Positions 15,771-21,808 of a stretch of DNA of 33,451 nucleotides are shown here, one piece after another. The DNA comes from Veillonella sp. (GTDB lineage Bacteria; Bacillota; Negativicutes; Veillonellales; Veillonellaceae): NCBI RefSeq assembly GCF_015058545.1, contig NZ_SVCB01000019.1, forward strand, positions 1-33,451. The letters run 5' to 3'. The position numbers and the translations under genes were made by a program. The notes below the pieces were generated by a model. It was not told the origin of the DNA. It made no database searches and was given only the letters and a program-made list of their open reading frames with translations. How positions within the stretch are numbered: position 1 is the first letter of the stretch; each line of letters starts with the position of its first letter.

Positions 15771-16156
15771 TCCTCGAAACCTCTTTCCTTGCGTAGTAAT
15801 GATTTTGTAATATTTATTACGCTCTCCATATCTTCTTTAGATAGACTCCGTTTTGCGTCTAACAATAATCGCAATTCGGGGTCATTTTTTATTTCATTAG
15901 CTAATTGAGCTACTTCAGGATCTTCATAGTAACCTTTTGATTCTTCGTTGCTTATATCATCATAACCCATTAGCCATGCAGGGCTTACATTTAGAGCCTT
16001 AGCTATAATAGCAATTTTATCTTGTTTAGGGCTATATTTGTCATTTAGCCAGTCAGATATAGATGATGCTCTAATGGATGTCATAGTAGATAAGTCTGAT
16101 TGAGTTATTCCGCGATTAAGCATGGTTTCTTTAAGTTTTTTGCTAAATGAATTCAT
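15767..16156 (-). CDS. CI-type phage repressor (XRE family)
   Basis: 129 residues from the ATG at 16156, preceded by GAAAGGAGTTAATATT; a longer frame to 16210 would run through the promoter. Residues ~10-62 form the helix-turn-helix (GITQSDLSTMTSIRASSISDWL, PKQDKIAIIAKALNVSPAWLMG). A linker and a helical C-terminus lack the Ser/Lys self-cleavage domain, consistent with control by the overlapping ImmA-like peptidase. It lies divergent from the Cro-like gene with TTACGG-N4-CCGTAA operators between them, the classical lysogeny switch. Confidence 0.9.
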   Translation of the reverse strand: MNSFSKKLKETMLNRGITQSDLSTMTSIRASSISDWLNDKYSPKQDKIAIIAKALNVSPAWLMGYDDISNEESKGYYEDPEVAQLANEIKNDPELRLLLDAKRSLSKEDMESVINITKSLLRKERGFED

Positions 16157-16180
16157 AATATTAACTCCTTTCTTACTCTT

Positions 16181-16210
16181 ATTATATACGGAAAAACGAA
16201 TAAAATGCAA
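16181..16210 (-). promoter_or_regulatory. Repressor promoter (PRM-like)
   Basis: On the minus strand TTGCAT (16205-16210), an 18-base spacer and TATAAT (16181-16186). The leftmost operator (16186-16201) fills the spacer, so repressor or Cro bound there would shut this promoter. Confidence 0.7.
16186..16201. promoter_or_regulatory. Operator O1 (degenerate)
   Basis: ATACGG-AAAA-ACGAAT: one good half site and one degraded half of the TTACGG-N4-CCGTAA consensus, placed in the repressor promoter spacer. Confidence 0.5.
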
Positions 16211-16227
16211 TATAAATAATAAAAAAG

Positions 16228-16243
16228 TTACGGTAAACCGTTG
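16228..16243. promoter_or_regulatory. Operator O2
   Basis: TTACGG-TAAA-CCGTTG. It overlaps the -35 box of the rightward promoter. Confidence 0.7.
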
Positions 16244-16269
16244 ACATTTATTTTTGAGTGGTGTATTAT
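16241..16269 (+). promoter_or_regulatory. Rightward early promoter (PR-like)
   Basis: Perfect TTGACA (16241-16246), a 17-base spacer and TATTAT (16264-16269), flanked by operators O2 and O3. It drives the Cro-like gene and probably the early operon. Confidence 0.85.
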
Positions 16270-16273
16270 TTAG

Positions 16274-16289
16274 TTACGGAAAGCCGTAA
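16274..16289. promoter_or_regulatory. Operator O3 (perfect palindrome)
   Basis: TTACGG-AAAG-CCGTAA, the best copy, immediately after the -10 box of the rightward promoter. Confidence 0.75.
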
Positions 16290-16306
16290 AGAAAGGATGT
16301 GGTGCA

Positions 16307-16531
16307 ATGGATGAAAAATTTGACTATTCTTATTTACGGGGATTTATTAAAGAACATTATGGTAGTAATCTTGAATTTGCAAGATTTTTGGGTATTGGAA
16401 CAACAGCATTATATGAAAGATTAGCTAATAAAGTGCCGTTTACTCAAACAGAAATTCATAAAGTGGCAACTGAATCGTTAGCAAGAAAGTTGACACCGAC
16501 TGAGGTTGATTTAATTTTTTTTAAACAATAA
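16307..16531 (+). CDS. Cro-like regulator (DUF739-type)
   Basis: 74 residues: YSYLRGFIKEHYGSNLEFARFLGIGTTALYERL and FTQTEIHKVA match the pattern of phage Cro/CI-like DUF739 proteins, with a helix-turn-helix covering most of the chain. Ribosome site GAAAGGATGT; ATG at 16307. As first gene from the rightward promoter and divergent from the repressor, it should bind the same TTACGG operators and favour lytic development. The stop lies beside a fourth operator-like palindrome. Confidence 0.85.
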   Translation: MDEKFDYSYLRGFIKEHYGSNLEFARFLGIGTTALYERLANKVPFTQTEIHKVATESLARKLTPTEVDLIFFKQ

Positions 16532-16546
16532 AACGGTTTTCCGTAA
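16531..16546. promoter_or_regulatory. Operator-like palindrome O4 after the Cro gene
   Basis: AAACGG-TTTT-CCGTAA, core ACGG-TTTT-CCGT perfect. It lies right at the Cro-like stop and may be a secondary operator that blocks elongation or controls downstream early genes. As RNA it could be a weak hairpin followed by AAAAC, so it is not a good terminator. Confidence 0.5.
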
Positions 16547-16595
16547 AACTTTACTTAAATAACTTTAAGGAATGTATAGGAATAGAGGTGATTAT

Positions 16596-16664
16596 ATGGA
16601 ATGTAGGACATATAGCGTTGAGGATGTTGCTAAGATTTTAGGAATATCAACGAAAAGGAGGTGA
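16596..16664 (+). pseudogene. Truncated copy of the excisionase-like gene at 17373
   Basis: ATG at 16596 after AGAGGTGATTAT encodes 22 residues. The first 20 (MECRTYSVEDVAKILGISTK) are identical to the start of the 99-residue protein at 17373, then two Arg and a stop formed by the next gene's ribosome site. The DNA differs at several third positions, so the duplication is not recent. It looks like a recombination scar left when genes were inserted in the early region. Confidence 0.8.
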
Positions 16665-16668
16665 AAGG

Positions 16669-16881
16669 ATGGATAGATTAGATAAAGTATTAATTGCGTT
16701 GAAAGAAGTGTATGGTTATAAATTTACAGATAAGCGAGCTAAATGGGCTAGATATTTGCTCCGTAAAAATAACAGAACCATATATGAAAAAGATATAGAG
16801 GAATGGATTTTAGTTAGAAAAGATGCTCCAACAATTCCAGACCTCTATAAGTTATCAAAATCTGTAGAGCCTAATAATTAA
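16669..16881 (+). CDS. Small hypothetical phage protein
   Basis: 70 residues, basic (DKRAKWARYLLRKNNRTIYEKDIEEWILVRKD), predicted helical, no family recognised; DNA binding is conceivable from the charge. Strong ribosome site AAAAGGAGGTGAAAGG. It lies just after the truncated excisionase-like copy and overlaps the oppositely oriented next gene by 4 bases at their stops. Confidence 0.65.
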   Translation: MDRLDKVLIALKEVYGYKFTDKRAKWARYLLRKNNRTIYEKDIEEWILVRKDAPTIPDLYKLSKSVEPNN

Positions 16882-17303
16882 TCTTCAGGTAGTGAAGAAA
16901 GCTCTAGGCTTGATAAAGCTAAATTTTTTGCGGCTCTAACTTTTGCTGATACAGGACTCCAAGTCGTATCGACACTAATTGTTTGAACGTTTTTTTCAAG
17001 AAAATGTTTGTACATCTTAAAGTCATTTATGAGTTTTTCTGCCTCTTCTAATATGGCTATATCTTGATATTGATATTTACCAGGGTCAAAGTTAGCAGCC
17101 ATGACTGAAGACAAGATTTCAAGAAGTGTAAAGTCTGGATCATAATGACTTGCCATTTCGATTATTTTAGTGGATTTCTTTTCAGTATCTCCGAGTGGTA
17201 GATGGGCGTCCCATGACAACATAGCTTTTTCTAAAGTTTCGCAGATAGCTAAAAGCTTAGTTGCCCAATGATTGATGTACTTCATTGATTTATCGATTTC
17301 CAT
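16878..17303 (-). CDS. Hypothetical helical protein on the minus strand
   Basis: 141 residues from the ATG at 17303, preceded by AAAGGAGGTGATTGTA; an upstream GTG at 17312 would sit inside this ribosome site. Sequence is mostly amphipathic helix with Leu/Glu/Lys (KLLAICETLEKAMLSW, ILEEAEKLINDFKMYKHFLEK); no family recognised. It is isolated against the direction of the early operon, as lysogenic-conversion genes often are, and uses the repeated divergent cassette at 17307-17355 as its upstream region. Confidence 0.65.
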   Translation of the reverse strand: MEIDKSMKYINHWATKLLAICETLEKAMLSWDAHLPLGDTEKKSTKIIEMASHYDPDFTLLEILSSVMAANFDPGKYQYQDIAILEEAEKLINDFKMYKHFLEKNVQTISVDTTWSPVSAKVRAAKNLALSSLELSSLPED

Positions 17304-17306
17304 TAC

Positions 17307-17355
17307 AATCACCTCCTTTCAAGGTGATTATAACATGAATTAGGATGTGTAAAAA
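17307..17355. repeat. Divergent ribosome-site cassette, copy 1
   Basis: About 49 bases repeated at 18686-18735. An inverted AATCACCT/AGGTGATT pair supplies a strong AGGAGGTGATT site to the minus-strand gene on its left. The shared ATAACATGAATTAGGA segment leads into the plus-strand gene on its right. Confidence 0.75.
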
Positions 17356-17372
17356 CAAAAAGAGGTGATGAC

Positions 17373-17672
17373 ATGGAATGCAGAACATATAGCGTTGAGG
17401 ATGTTGCAAAAATTTTAGGTATATCCACAAAGTCAGTATACGACATGGCACAACGGAGAGTTATTCATCGATTGCCGAATGTACCAAAAGTTAAATTTGC
17501 ACAGAAAGAAATTGATGCCTTATGTGGAATTAAAGATGAGTTTAATGCTCATAACTTTAGGCTCATTAAAAATGAAAATGAGCAGCTAAAAGATGAAAAT
17601 CAAAGATTAAAAGATTTGATTAAGAAGGCAACAGCAGAGTTATTGCTTATGAGTTCTGCAATTATTGAATAG
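17373..17672 (+). CDS. Excisionase-like helix-turn-helix protein with coiled coil
   Basis: 99 residues. An N-terminal MerR/HTH_17-type domain (~5-50, YSVEDVAKILGISTKSVYDMAQ, a wing region, FAQKEIDALCG) is followed by a coiled coil (~60-90, KNENEQLKDENQRLKDLIKKA) for dimerisation. Such proteins serve as phage excisionases or early regulators. Ribosome site AGAGGTGATGAC before ATG. Its first 20 residues are duplicated at 16596. It is the first of a run of small, closely spaced plus-strand early genes. Confidence 0.8.
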   Translation: MECRTYSVEDVAKILGISTKSVYDMAQRRVIHRLPNVPKVKFAQKEIDALCGIKDEFNAHNFRLIKNENEQLKDENQRLKDLIKKATAELLLMSSAIIE

Positions 17673-17686
17673 AAAGGATGAATCCA

Positions 17687-17842
17687 TTGAACGATAAACA
17701 AAAAGAGTTATATGAAGTAAGTAAAACATTGGTTGAATATTTAAGAAAAAACGAAACGCCTATGACTACAGCAATAGTCACAGGCGCTGGTGTGGAACTT
17801 GTTAGCACAGAAGTGCATGTTCCTTTCCGGGGTAGGAGGTGA
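17687..17842 (+). CDS. Small hypothetical protein, TTG start
   Basis: 51 residues (starts MNDKQKELYEVSKTLVEYL), too short for usual gene callers. The TTG at 17687 lies 8 bases after AAAGGA. The in-frame ATG at 17678 has no room for a ribosome site. Composition is helix-forming N-terminally; the C-terminus is basic. It ends inside the ribosome site of the next gene. No family recognised. Confidence 0.5.
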   Translation: MNDKQKELYEVSKTLVEYLRKNETPMTTAIVTGAGVELVSTEVHVPFRGRR

Positions 17843-17847
17843 ATAAT

Positions 17848-18120
17848 ATGCGAATGACCGCGAAAGGAAGAGCTGAATACTTCTTGGCAAAGGCTGACAG
17901 CGCCTTGAAGTGGCAAGGCAACAAATTATACGACTATTGGTCAAAAGTCATCAGCGAAGCCCTGCGCAATGATAAGAACGAGGCGTGTTTAGAAATTCGA
18001 GGCACAGGCATAACAATGAGTGATGCTTATGAGGCGATAGGGTTACTTGTTACAGTAGGGTTTTATGTACACCGGCAAATAGATGCAGAAGGGCATTTAT
18101 TGTATTTGGTTGAGTGGTAG
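17848..18120 (+). CDS. Hypothetical early phage protein
   Basis: 90 residues from the ATG at 17848 after AGGAGGTGAATAAT; a GTG nine bases earlier overlaps the ribosome site. It contains helical segments with Trp/Tyr (KWQGNKLYDYWSKVIS) and a C-terminal beta-like part (GFYVHRQIDAEGHLLYLVEW). No family recognised. Part of the tightly packed early operon. Confidence 0.7.
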   Translation: MRMTAKGRAEYFLAKADSALKWQGNKLYDYWSKVISEALRNDKNEACLEIRGTGITMSDAYEAIGLLVTVGFYVHRQIDAEGHLLYLVEW

Positions 18121-18132
18121 GAGGTGAGAAGT

Positions 18133-18351
18133 ATGAACACACAAGCAAGTGTAAAAGAGGCTGCCGGCATTCTTGGAATTAGCGAGCAAGCTGTAAGAAT
18201 CGGCTTGCAACGTGGCAAGTTTGATATATTCGGTCGTGCCATTGACATGACAGGCAAGGGAAAACGGTTCAAATATGTCATATTTCGGGCGCCATTGCTT
18301 AAGTTTGTGAACGGTGATTGGACTGTTCAAGAAATCGGGAAGGAGGGGTAA
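18133..18351 (+). CDS. Small helix-turn-helix protein
   Basis: 72 residues from the ATG at 18133 after TAGGAGGTGAGAAGT. VKEAAGILGISEQAVRIGLQRGKF is a clear helix-turn-helix of the HTH_17/excisionase kind; the rest (FGRAIDMTGKGKRFKYVIF) suits a short wing. Likely a DNA-binding accessory or early regulator. It is one of two such HTH_17-type proteins in this cluster (the other at 17373), either of which could be the integrase directionality factor. Confidence 0.75.
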   Translation: MNTQASVKEAAGILGISEQAVRIGLQRGKFDIFGRAIDMTGKGKRFKYVIFRAPLLKFVNGDWTVQEIGKEG

Positions 18352-18353
18352 AA

Positions 18354-18524
18354 ATGGACGAAAAGAAAAGTCGTAATGATAACAACTGGGGCGCAAGGTT
18401 TGAAATTAATGTAGAAGTCTCGATTGAATCTTTAGAACCTGATGAACTCGAACGATGGGTTGAACGGTTAGCGAAAATACAAAAAGAGTACAGCTGCAAC
18501 TGCACTCTTTCTGTTAAAAGCTAA
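18354..18524 (+). CDS. Small hypothetical acidic protein
   Basis: 56 residues from the ATG at 18354 after GGAAGGAGGGGTAAAA. FEINVEVSIESLEPDELERWVERLAKIQKEY suggests a beta strand plus an amphipathic helix; the C-terminus CNCTLSVKS has two cysteines. No family recognised. Its stop overlaps the stop of the minus-strand small gene at 18521. Confidence 0.6.
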   Translation: MDEKKSRNDNNWGARFEINVEVSIESLEPDELERWVERLAKIQKEYSCNCTLSVKS

Positions 18525-18682
18525 AGAGATTGACTATTTAACTCTTTGAGCTTTTTATAAATGGCCTCTACGTATACAGGTAATGCCTCTGGTGAAGGAT
18601 TTTGTCCTGCTGCTGAAGCACTAGCAACCACTTTGGTCGCGGCTTCAAGGGCCATTGTTAGTAAATTTGAATTGCTAATCAT
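18521..18682 (-). CDS. Small hypothetical protein on the minus strand
   Basis: 53 residues (starts MISNSNLLTMALEAATKVV), with ribosome site GGGAGGTGATTATA directly before ATG at 18682. Ala-rich helix, a short Pro-containing linker (GQNPSPEALP) and a second helix (VYVEAIYKKLKEL). Convergent with the gene ending at 18524, their stops overlapping. It uses the second copy of the divergent ribosome-site cassette, like the larger minus-strand gene at 16878. Function unknown. Confidence 0.6.
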   Translation of the reverse strand: MISNSNLLTMALEAATKVVASASAAGQNPSPEALPVYVEAIYKKLKELNSQSL

Positions 18683-18685
18683 TAT

Positions 18686-18735
18686 AATCACCTCCCTTCT
18701 AAGGTGATTATAACATGAATTAGGAGGTGCAAAAA
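18686..18735. repeat. Divergent ribosome-site cassette, copy 2
   Basis: Near-identical to 17307-17355 (about 45 of 50 positions, 25 consecutive identical). It again separates a minus-strand gene on the left from a plus-strand gene on the right and supplies a ribosome site to each. Confidence 0.75.
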
Positions 18736-18884
18736 TGAATAACCTTGATACCGCTTTGGGAGCGTTAGGGCTTGAAATGATTAAAGCCTTTCAACGTTAC
18801 CCGGAATTACTTAAAGAATTTGAAGTTTGGAAGGCGTCTCAGAAAGGAGGTGAGAATGATGAGCGTAACGGGGTTATTAGTTAA
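18735..18884 (+). CDS. Small hypothetical protein
   Basis: 49 residues (starts MNNLDTALGALGLEMIKAF), ATG at 18735 after TAGGAGGTGCAAAA. Mostly amphipathic helix with Leu/Lys/Glu and a polar end. No family recognised. Its 3' third overlaps, in another frame, the ribosome site and start of the hydrophobic micro-gene at 18856. Confidence 0.5.
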   Translation: MNNLDTALGALGLEMIKAFQRYPELLKEFEVWKASQKGGENDERNGVIS

Positions 18885-18921
18885 GAGTTTCGCACTCGGT
18901 ATGGCGTTTATGGCGTTCTAA
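18856..18921 (+). CDS. Hydrophobic 21-residue micropeptide
   Basis: ATG at 18856 behind a perfect AAAGGAGGTGAGA site encodes MMSVTGLLVKSFALGMAFMA plus Phe. The quality of the ribosome site argues that it is translated despite its size. It is membrane-compatible, of the size of type I toxin peptides, but could equally be a leader peptide for the nuclease gene downstream. Confidence 0.4.
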   Translation: MMSVTGLLVKSFALGMAFMAF

Positions 18922-18925
18922 AAGG

Positions 18926-18965
18926 CAAAAAAAGAGCCCTCAACCATGGCCGTGGTTAAAGGGCT
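18926..18965 (-). terminator. Minus-strand terminator opposite the early operon
   Basis: AGCCCT and AACCA arms pair with TGGTT and AGGGCT around TGGCCG. The T run (TTTTTTT) lies on the minus-strand side only, so it would end leftward transcription. No minus-strand gene precedes it, which suggests a short antisense RNA arising near 18970-19000 or protection of the early operon. Confidence 0.6.
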
Positions 18966-19009
18966 ACCAAAACAATTTCTATTATTAGTATAACACAGGA
19001 GAATCATAA

Positions 19010-19945
19010 ATGATATACAAAAAGGTTTTTGATGCAAAAAAAGCTACAAAAGAAGATTGGTTGCGATTCAGAAAAACCGGTATTGGTGGCAGTGATATGG
19101 CTGCAATTATGGGGCTTAGTAAATGGAAATCGCCATTAGATATTTGGCTTGAAAAGACGACTGATGAAGTTAATGAAGAAGAATCACGCTTTATGTATTG
19201 GGGGAATAAATTAGAAGCATTGGTTGCTGAGGAGTTTGCTGTTCGCACTGGATATAGTGTCCGTAACAATAACTACACATTGCAATCCATAGAGTATCCG
19301 TTTTTATTAGCTAATATTGACCGTGATATTGTAGGAATTGATGCGGGTCTTGAATGTAAAACGGCAAATGCATTTAAACGTGATGAATGGGAAGGCGATC
19401 AAGTACCGGATGCATACTATATCCAATGTCAGCACTATATGGCGGTTACAGGGTATTCCTCTTGGTGGATTGCTTGCTTATGCGGTGGTAATGAGTTCTT
19501 TTACAAGGAAATCCCAAGAAATGAAGACGTTATTACAGCCATTATTGATACGGCTCGAGAATTTTGGAACATGGTTGAACAGCGTATTATGCCGGCGGTA
19601 GATGATTCCGAACGCTGTAATAAATTACTTAAAGAAATGCATAAAACTAGCAATGGTAAAACGATTGATTTACCGGATACAGCAACAATTTTTATTGAAC
19701 AGTACAAGTCAGCCGATAAAGCTGAAAAAGAAGCAAAGGCGTTAAAAACGGAAGCGCAAAGTCAATTATTTAGTTTGCTCGGTGATAATGAGCAAGGATT
19801 TGTAGATACGTATACCGTTAATTGGACGCAGGTGGCAGGACGAAAAACGTTTGATAAAAAGCGTTTTGAGACAGACTATCCGCAATTAGCAAAAGAGTAC
19901 ACAGTACAAGGTGAACCTACAAGAAGATTCAGCATTAAGGGATAA
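19010..19945 (+). CDS. YqaJ-family viral recombinase (lambda-type exonuclease)
   Basis: 311 residues. PD-(D/E)XK nuclease of the YqaJ/lambda Exo type. Visible motifs: RKTGIGGSDMAAIMGLSKW (~21-40), the WGNKLEALVAEEFA helix, active-site Asp ... GLECKTAN (~111-120, E-x-K), and the QCQHYMAVTGYSSWWIA helix typical of the family. It resects double-stranded ends 5' to 3' so that the RecT-like annealase encoded just downstream can pair single strands. Ribosome site ACAGGAGAATCATAA. The pairing with recT 14 bases later forms a complete phage recombination module. Confidence 0.93.
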   Translation: MIYKKVFDAKKATKEDWLRFRKTGIGGSDMAAIMGLSKWKSPLDIWLEKTTDEVNEEESRFMYWGNKLEALVAEEFAVRTGYSVRNNNYTLQSIEYPFLLANIDRDIVGIDAGLECKTANAFKRDEWEGDQVPDAYYIQCQHYMAVTGYSSWWIACLCGGNEFFYKEIPRNEDVITAIIDTAREFWNMVEQRIMPAVDDSERCNKLLKEMHKTSNGKTIDLPDTATIFIEQYKSADKAEKEAKALKTEAQSQLFSLLGDNEQGFVDTYTVNWTQVAGRKTFDKKRFETDYPQLAKEYTVQGEPTRRFSIKG

Positions 19946-19959
19946 AGGAGAATACAATT

Positions 19960-20835
19960 ATGGCATCAACGAGCGGCATCACGTTAAAAAATAACAGTCT
20001 TAAACCATCAACTAAAGAACCGGTAACATTAAGCAGTATGTTAGCATCTGAGGATGTTAAAAAACGTTTTAATGAATTACTGGGGAAAAAATCACCCGGC
20101 TTTATCACCAGTTTATTGTCAGTGGCCAACAATAACAAACTGTTAGCCAAAGCAGACCCCAAGACAATTGTTGCAGCCGGTGCCATGGCGGCTGCCTTAG
20201 ACTTACCGATTAACCAAAATTTAGGATATGCCTATATTGTTCCGTATGGCGGTGAAGCACAGTTTCAAATGGGGTATAAGGGGTATATTCAGCTCGCTAT
20301 GCGAACCGGCCAATATAAGACGATTAACGCTTGTGAAGTATATGAAGGCGAAATTGTTAACGAAAACCGTTTCACCGGTGAGTTTGAATTTGGTGATCGT
20401 ACCGGTGATGAGATTATCGGTTATATGGCATACTTTAAGCTTATTAATGGCTTTGAAAAGTATATTTTTATGAATATGAAAGACATGCAAGCGCATGCTC
20501 GTAAGTATAGCAAAAACTATAAAGGGGGTACGGATAAATGGGGCATTGCAGATTTTCATAGTATGGCGATTAAAACGGTACTTAAACGCTTAATCAGTAA
20601 ATATGGCATCTTATCAATCGAAATGCAAGCGGGATTAACAATGGCAATGGAAACAGACGGCGGAATTATTAAAGACAATGACGGTAGATTAGAAGCCGAC
20701 TTTGACACGATTGAAGTAGAGGGTACCTATGTTCATTCAGAAACAGGTGAGGTTATTGAAGATGCCTATGCTTCCAATGAGTTAACTGATGAAGAAAAAG
20801 CCGCTATTATTGCAGCTGAACAAGAAGAATCATAA
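19960..20835 (+). CDS. recT: RecT single-strand annealing protein
   Basis: 291 residues. Family signature regions are visible: LLSVANNNKLLAKADPKTIVAAG, AAALDLPINQNLGYAYIVPYGG, FQMGYKGYIQLAMRTGQYK and KWGIADFHSMAIKTVLKRLISKYG. The acidic C-terminal tail (EEKAAIIAAEQEES) is usual. It anneals complementary strands produced by the YqaJ exonuclease encoded 14 bases upstream. Ribosome site AAAGGAGAATACAATT. Confidence 0.95.
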   Translation: MASTSGITLKNNSLKPSTKEPVTLSSMLASEDVKKRFNELLGKKSPGFITSLLSVANNNKLLAKADPKTIVAAGAMAAALDLPINQNLGYAYIVPYGGEAQFQMGYKGYIQLAMRTGQYKTINACEVYEGEIVNENRFTGEFEFGDRTGDEIIGYMAYFKLINGFEKYIFMNMKDMQAHARKYSKNYKGGTDKWGIADFHSMAIKTVLKRLISKYGILSIEMQAGLTMAMETDGGIIKDNDGRLEADFDTIEVEGTYVHSETGEVIEDAYASNELTDEEKAAIIAAEQEES

Positions 20836-20864
20836 TAATATTTGGTATGGTATACGGTAAGTTG

Positions 20865-20893
20865 CTTTTATAGTGACTTACCGATATCCAAAA
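20865..20893. promoter_or_regulatory. Perfect inverted repeat before the replication initiator gene
   Basis: CGGTAAGT (20865-20872) and ACTTACCG (20886-20893) with a 13-base loop, ending just before the AAAAGGAG ribosome site of the next gene. It could be an operator or a translational-control hairpin. No T run follows. Confidence 0.5.
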
Positions 20894-20902
20894 GGAGATT
20901 AT

Positions 20903-21808
20903 ATGAGTAGACCCCGAAAACCGGGCATTCGGTATTTTCCTTTGGATACGGATTTCTTTGAAAATAAAAAGGTAAGGAGACTTACTAGAGCATTCGGAGC
21001 AATTGCCGCCTCCGTACTAGTCAACCTGCTATGTACTATCTACAAAGATAAAGGGTATTACATGCGGTGGGATGATGAGACGCTGGCTTTTCTGGCTGAT
21101 GAACTTGGTCTTAAAGTTGGCACTGTGCGAGAGATTGTCGTGAAGGCGATTCAAGTGGGATTCTTCGATGCGAATATGGCGAATCTATTTGGTACTGATG
21201 AGATGAAGTCCAAAGGAGATTACAACGGCATACTTACTTCAATTGCGATTCAAGAGCAGTACTTTGATACATGCAAACAATCAAAAAGAAGTGAGGTATG
21301 TTATGACGCAAGATTTCTGCTCATTTCTATGAAACCGTATGAAAAAATAGTTAACTCTGGAGAAAACTCAATTAACTCCGGAGAAAATGAAGTTAACTCC
21401 GGAGAAAGTACACAAAGGAAAGTAAAGGAAAGTAAAGAATATACTACTACTTTTACCAGTGAAGATTTGAAATTATTTTTTCAAAATTATATTGAAAACG
21501 GATTCGGTGCTATATCCGGATTGTCTAAAGAGATATTGATTGATGATGCCAATACGTATGGTATAGCTTGGTGTAATGCAGCTATGGAAATTGCTGTTTC
21601 ATGTAATAAAAGAATGTGGGCCTATGTAAGAGCCATATTGAAACGATGGAATAGTCAATATAATTTGTCAGAAAAACCATGGGAGGTGGAAGCAAGTGGA
21701 ACATGTAAGCAAAGTCACGCACAATTTAAAAAAGATGTGCGAGCAGTATCATCAAGTGGCAATGGAACGGGAGCGGTTGACTGGACAAACGACCCCGACC
21801 ATTTCTAA
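20903..21808 (+). CDS. DnaD-like replisome organiser with DUF4373-type N-terminus
   Basis: 301 residues from the ATG at 20903 after AAAAGGAGATTAT. The N-terminal ~1-110 (RPRKPGIRYFPLDTDFFENKKVRRL, GYYMRWDDETLAFLADELGL) is the Lin1244/DUF4373 winged-helix type. A low-complexity linker (~145-180) holds three NSGE repeats. The C-terminal ~190-270 is DnaD-like (FFQNYIENGFGAISGL, WAYVRAILKRW). Such proteins bind the phage origin and, with the helicase loader encoded next, load the host helicase. Phage origins frequently lie inside this gene; the linker-encoding repeats at 21350-21408 are the candidate here. The 3' end overlaps the helicase loader by 113 bases in another frame. Confidence 0.85.
   Translation: MSRPRKPGIRYFPLDTDFFENKKVRRLTRAFGAIAASVLVNLLCTIYKDKGYYMRWDDETLAFLADELGLKVGTVREIVVKAIQVGFFDANMANLFGTDEMKSKGDYNGILTSIAIQEQYFDTCKQSKRSEVCYDARFLLISMKPYEKIVNSGENSINSGENEVNSGESTQRKVKESKEYTTTFTSEDLKLFFQNYIENGFGAISGLSKEILIDDANTYGIAWCNAAMEIAVSCNKRMWAYVRAILKRWNSQYNLSEKPWEVEASGTCKQSHAQFKKDVRAVSSSGNGTGAVDWTNDPDHF
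21350..21433. repeat. Iteron-like repeats, candidate phage origin
   Basis: Three 17-base copies of RTTAACTCYGGAGAAAR begin at 21350, 21371 and 21392, an exact 21-base period (two helical turns). They are followed by two tandem AAAGGAAAGT units (21414-21433) and an AT-rich stretch. Position inside the initiator gene matches known phage origins. Confidence 0.55.

Noticed and set aside
16157..16210. N-terminal extension of the CI-type repressor
   Set aside because: It would include the ribosome site and the -10 box.
17662..18505. Minus-strand frames of 67-99 codons over the small early genes
   Set aside because: They oppose well-spaced plus-strand genes with good ribosome sites and have no sites of their own.
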